From CAZUZD01 sp964624465 (GTDB lineage: Bacteria; Planctomycetota; Planctomycetia; Isosphaerales; Isosphaeraceae): a DNA stretch of 25,536 nt. The notes beneath the pieces were generated by a model. That model was given only the letters and a program-made list of their open reading frames with translations. It had not been told where the DNA came from and ran no database searches. Location of the stretch: contig CAZUZD010000052.1 in the NCBI GenBank assembly GCA_964624465.1, positions 1-25,536 on the forward strand, given 5' to 3'. The translations under genes were made by a program, and so were the position numbers. Below, one piece after another: positions 23,002 through 25,536 of the stretch; the stretch's first letter is position 1, and the number at the start of each line of letters is the position of its first letter.

Positions 23002-24156
23002 GTGAGCATCGCGATCGAACCGAGGGCCGTGCCCGCCCTCGACCTCAAGGCCCAGTACCGCACCATCCGCGACGAGATCGACGCCGTCGTCCGCGGCGTC
23101 GTCGAGAGCCAGTACTTCGTGCTCGGCCCCGAGGTCGCCGCGTTCGAGGCCGAGGTCGCGCAGTACTGCCGCGCCAAGCACGCCATCGGCTGCGCCTCGG
23201 GCTCCGACGCCCTGCTGCTGCCCCTGATGGCCTGGGAGATCGGCCCCGGCGACGAGGTGATCTGCCCGCCCTACACCTTCTTCGCCACCGCCGGCGCCGT
23301 CTGGCGCACCGGGGCGAAGCCGGTGTTCGTCGACGTCGACCCCGAGTCGTACAACATCGACCCGGCGCAGATCGAGGCGGCGATCACCCCCCGCACCAAG
23401 GCGATCATCCCGGTGCATCTCTACGGCCAGGCGGCCGACATGGACCCGATCAACGCCATCGCCGCCAGGCACGGCCTGAAGGTCCTGGAAGACGCCGCGC
23501 AGGCGATCGGATCGGGCTACAAGGGCCGGTCGGTCGGCACCCTGGGCGACGCCTCGGCCTTCAGCTTCTACCCGTCGAAGAACCTCGGCGGCTTCGGCGA
23601 CGGCGGCCTGGTCACCGCCGAGGACGACACCTTCGGCAAGCGGGTCGCCCGCCTGCGGGTGCACGGCATGGAGCCGCGCTACCACCACCACGAGGTCGGC
23701 TTCAACTCGCGGCTCGACGCCCTCCAGGCGGCCGTGCTCCGCGTCAAGCTCCGGCACCTGCCCGCCTGGACCGCCGGCCGCCGTTCGGTCGCCGAGCGCT
23801 ACCGCGGCCTGTTCGACGACTTCGGCCTGACCGAGGTCGTGACCCTGCCGACCGAGGGGCCGGGCCGGTTCCACGTCTACAACCAGTTCGTGGTCCGCGT
23901 GCCCGAGGCCAGCCGCGACCCGCTCCGCGCCCACCTGGCCGAGCGCAAGGTCGGCACCGAGATCTACTACCCGATCCCGATGCACCTGCAGGTCTGCTTC
24001 GCGTCGCTGGGCCACGGCCCCGGCGACTTCCCGATCTCCGAGGCCGCCGCCCGCGAGACCATCGCCCTGCCGATCTACCCCGAGCTCTGCGACGACGACC
24101 TGCGGCACGTCGTCGCCTCGATCGCCGAGTACTTCCGCGACCTGCCCGGGCGCTGA
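23002..24156 (+). CDS. DegT/DnrJ/EryC1/StrS family PLP-dependent sugar aminotransferase
   Basis: The protein has 384 aa from GTG at 23002. It transfers an amino group from glutamate to a nucleotide-linked keto-sugar, usually for surface glycans. The family landmarks are all present: VPALDLKAQY at the start, SGSDALLLPL (phosphate binding), ICPPYTFFATAGAV, LEDAAQAIGSGYKG (D164 and Q167 contact PLP), FSFYPSKNLGGFGDGG with the PLP-linked Lys K193, GFNSRLDALQAAVL, and YPIPMHLQ. The ARLRVHGM-EPRYHHHEVG loop is typical. No sugar-synthesis partner gene is adjacent, so the substrate is not known. A bidirectional hairpin follows. Confidence 0.94.
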   Translation: MSIAIEPRAVPALDLKAQYRTIRDEIDAVVRGVVESQYFVLGPEVAAFEAEVAQYCRAKHAIGCASGSDALLLPLMAWEIGPGDEVICPPYTFFATAGAVWRTGAKPVFVDVDPESYNIDPAQIEAAITPRTKAIIPVHLYGQAADMDPINAIAARHGLKVLEDAAQAIGSGYKGRSVGTLGDASAFSFYPSKNLGGFGDGGLVTAEDDTFGKRVARLRVHGMEPRYHHHEVGFNSRLDALQAAVLRVKLRHLPAWTAGRRSVAERYRGLFDDFGLTEVVTLPTEGPGRFHVYNQFVVRVPEASRDPLRAHLAERKVGTEIYYPIPMHLQVCFASLGHGPGDFPISEAAARETIALPIYPELCDDDLRHVVASIAEYFRDLPGR

Positions 24157-24190
24157 ACCGCCGGCCAGTCTGCGTCGAGCCCTCGCCCGC

Positions 24191-24233
24191 CACGCCGGGC
24201 CGCCCTCCCATCGGGGAGGGGCGGCCCGGCGTG
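24191..24233. terminator. Bidirectional terminator hairpin between convergent genes
   Basis: A 19-bp stem with a single bulged G (CACGCCGGGCCGCCCTCCC with its complement) closes a short loop. It lies 35 bp past the aminotransferase stop and 28 bp past the CsrA-like stop on the other strand. Confidence 0.75.
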
Positions 24234-24260
24234 CGGCGTTCTCGGGTCAACGGTTTGCGC

Positions 24261-24470
24261 TCAGCCGACGCGGGCCAGCGGGTCGAGCGCCGGGCGGAGG
24301 GCCCGCTCCGGGCGCTGGATCTCGAAGTTGCGGGCGGCGTCGTCGAACGCCAGGTTCGCCCGCGGCGGGGCCGCGCTGCTGATGTCGTAGATCCGCAGGC
24401 GGAGCACGTCGCCGCTGCGGGTGTGCGTGATCTCGAGCCACTGGCCCTCTTTGCGCTTCAGGACGAGCAT
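24261..24470 (-). CDS. csrA: CsrA-like RNA-binding regulator (planctomycete type)
   Basis: The protein has 69 aa. CsrA proteins are small beta-rich dimers that bind GGA-containing hairpins in mRNA leaders and block translation. The N-terminus MLVLKRKEGQWLEITH matches the start of CsrA (ML-[IV]-L-[TS]-R-K-x-G-E). DVLRLRIYDI fits strand 3. Strand 4 and the end are divergent: the usual G-I-x-A-P-x-x-[VI]-x-V-x-R is replaced by ANLAFDDAARNFEIQRPER. The assignment is therefore by layout and N-terminus, not by full signature. GGAG lies nine bases upstream of the ATG at 24468-24470. A sigma-70 family gene lies upstream on the same strand, across a damaged stretch. Confidence 0.72.
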   Translation of the reverse strand: MLVLKRKEGQWLEITHTRSGDVLRLRIYDISSAAPPRANLAFDDAARNFEIQRPERALRPALDPLARVG

Positions 24471-24920
24471 GCGGTCAGCTCCAGGCAGGGGTCTCGGTCG
24501 AGGGGGGACATGGGCTTGCGGGCTCCAGCCGGATCCGGGGTCTGGGGACCAGGCCCCGGGTAGCCCGGCTGCCGGACGCGCTGGCCATCGGCTGTGGCTC
24601 CGGCACACCCCAGATGCGGCTGGTGTGGTTTGGCGTGGTGTGGCCGGGGGGGGGGGGCGCCGCGGGCCCCCCCGCGCCCGCCCCCCCCCCCCCCAAAGNN
24701 NNNNNNNNCGGGGGGGCCTGGGGGGGGGGCTCCGCCCCCCCCCGGCGGGGGGGGGTGGGGTGGGGGGTGGGGGGCGGGGGCCGGCGCGCTGGGGGGCCCG
24801 GGGGCGCGCCGGCCACGGCACACAAATGGGGGATGACGCTGGCCTCCGGGGTCGTGGCGGGGCGCGGCACACGGGACGGGAGGGCTGGGGGGCGTGGGTC
24901 GGCGAGGGCCGCGGACCGGC
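24471..24920. other. Gene-free region with low-complexity poly-G/poly-C and an assembly gap
   Basis: Ten Ns occupy 24699-24708, and 24640-24800 is almost only runs of G and C with lengths up to about 14. The flanks 24615-24645 (GTGTGG...GTGTGGCCGG) and 24810-24825 (CCGGCCACGGCACAC) are nearly complementary and resemble the dispersed hairpin repeat. No coding region can be supported here; open frames across it are artefacts of the homopolymers. Confidence 0.75.
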
Positions 24921-25536
24921 TCAGGCGGCGTGGCCGGCGTCGGCCTGGAGCATCTCGATGGCGGCGCGGTGGACGGCGGAGAGCCGCGATTGCGAGATGC
25001 CGAGCACGGCGGCGGCCTCGATCTGGTTGCGGCCGGCGACGTAGAGCTGGCGGCAGGCCTCGGCGTGGCGCCGCGGCAGGGTGCGGAGCCGGTGCTCGAG
25101 CGCCTCGCGGCTCTCGAGCTCGGCCCCCACGGGGCGCTGGGGCCGCAGGCCGAGCACCCTGGCGGCGCGGTCGACGCCGGCGTCGTGGTCGCCCGGCGGC
25201 AGCGACGCGCCCGGCCGGCCGTCGCCCGGCCGGTTCCGGGCGTAGAGCCGGCGCTGGACGTCGCGGAGCGCGCCCTCGATGCGGTGCCTGGCGAAGGTGC
25301 GGAACTGCGCGCCCCGCTCGGGGTCGAACGCCTCGGCGGCCTCGACCAGCGCCAGCAGGGCGCCGCTCTCGAACTCGTCGCGCTCGCGGGGCCAGCGGCG
25401 GATCAGCCGGCCGGCGAGCCGACGCGCCAGGTCGAGGTGCTCGCTGGCGAGCCGCTGCCGCGCCGGCGAGAGCCGGCCCCGGGGGCGTCGCGGCGGGGTC
25501 GGGGTCGGGGTCGATCCGGACAGTCGCGGACGGGTC
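24921..25536 (-). CDS. Sigma-70 family RNA polymerase sigma factor (FliA-like group), N-terminus outside the window
   Basis: On the minus strand the frame is open from the window end to TGA at 24921-24923, giving 204 visible residues; no start codon is seen. After a Thr/Pro/Arg-rich stretch comes region 2: ASEHLDLARRLAGRLI, then ESGALLALVEAAEAFDPERG and FRTFARHRIEGALRD. A linker of about 45 residues follows, then region 4: LRTLPRRHAEACRQLYVAG with the helix-turn-helix AAAVLGISQSRLSAVHRAAI. No clear region 3 is visible. Sigma factors of this group include FliA and stress sigmas. The CsrA-like gene downstream fits a post-transcriptional partner, but that is inference. Confidence 0.85.
   Translation of the reverse strand, partial: TRPRLSGSTPTPTPPRRPRGRLSPARQRLASEHLDLARRLAGRLIRRWPRERDEFESGALLALVEAAEAFDPERGAQFRTFARHRIEGALRDVQRRLYARNRPGDGRPGASLPPGDHDAGVDRAARVLGLRPQRPVGAELESREALEHRLRTLPRRHAEACRQLYVAGRNQIEAAAVLGISQSRLSAVHRAAIEMLQADAGHAA

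Noticed and set aside
24594..24872. Small open frames through the N gap
   Set aside because: Made of homopolymers and undetermined bases; no reliable coding content.

Overview
The window is about 25.5 kb of very GC-rich DNA (roughly 70% or more by eye). It most likely comes from a planctomycete, and family Isosphaeraceae is the best guess. The reasons are the many exported proteins with FG-GAP or YncE-type propellers, the 'bifunctional YncE/alkaline phosphatase' protein, zinc-ribbon plus Pro/Ala-linker membrane proteins, an LTxxQ exported helical protein, a divergent planctomycete-style CsrA, a BlaI-type repressor beside a HEXXH protease, and intergenic regions full of palindromic repeats. 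The taxonomic call is an inference from gene content; no marker gene was compared.

Layout. Positions 1-3150: a zinc-ribbon M48-like membrane protease (minus strand, cut by the window edge) is divergent from a BlaI/MecI/CopY repressor, which is followed by a zinc-ribbon polytopic membrane protein. The divergent region carries two GACA-N2-TGTC operators, one of them filling the spacer of a near-consensus sigma-70 promoter. Positions 3155-5412 (minus): an orphan lipoprotein solute-binding protein with a good promoter, then a 195-aa protein of unknown function. Positions 5413-6093: no gene, but a dense array of hairpin repeats. Positions 6094-7767 (minus): an exported LTxxQ helical protein and a 227-aa acidic protein of unknown function.

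Positions 8514-13934 (plus): M20 dipeptidase, serS, mgtE and a creatininase-family hydrolase. The serS-mgtE gap holds a palindromic element flanked by a 36-bp duplication of the 3' end of serS. Positions 13935-14297 hold two 76-bp multi-stem repeats. Positions 14298-21335 (plus): a coiled-coil-ended protein of unknown function, an exported FG-GAP protein, a large exported protein of unknown function and an exported propeller/phosphoesterase fusion. A 36-bp perfect inverted repeat and a further dispersed hairpin follow. Positions 21659-24156: a short CbiX-type chelatase with a probably leaderless promoter, a convergent membrane protein and a DegT-family sugar aminotransferase. Positions 24191-25536: a bidirectional hairpin, a CsrA-like regulator, a damaged poly-G/poly-C stretch with a 10-N gap, and a sigma-70 family factor cut by the window end.

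Most genes are housekeeping or cell-envelope functions without a single shared pathway. The best candidates for a linked system are the BlaI/zinc-ribbon/HEXXH locus and the family of mobile-looking palindromic repeats. No tRNA, rRNA, CRISPR array, insertion-sequence transposase or phage gene was seen.
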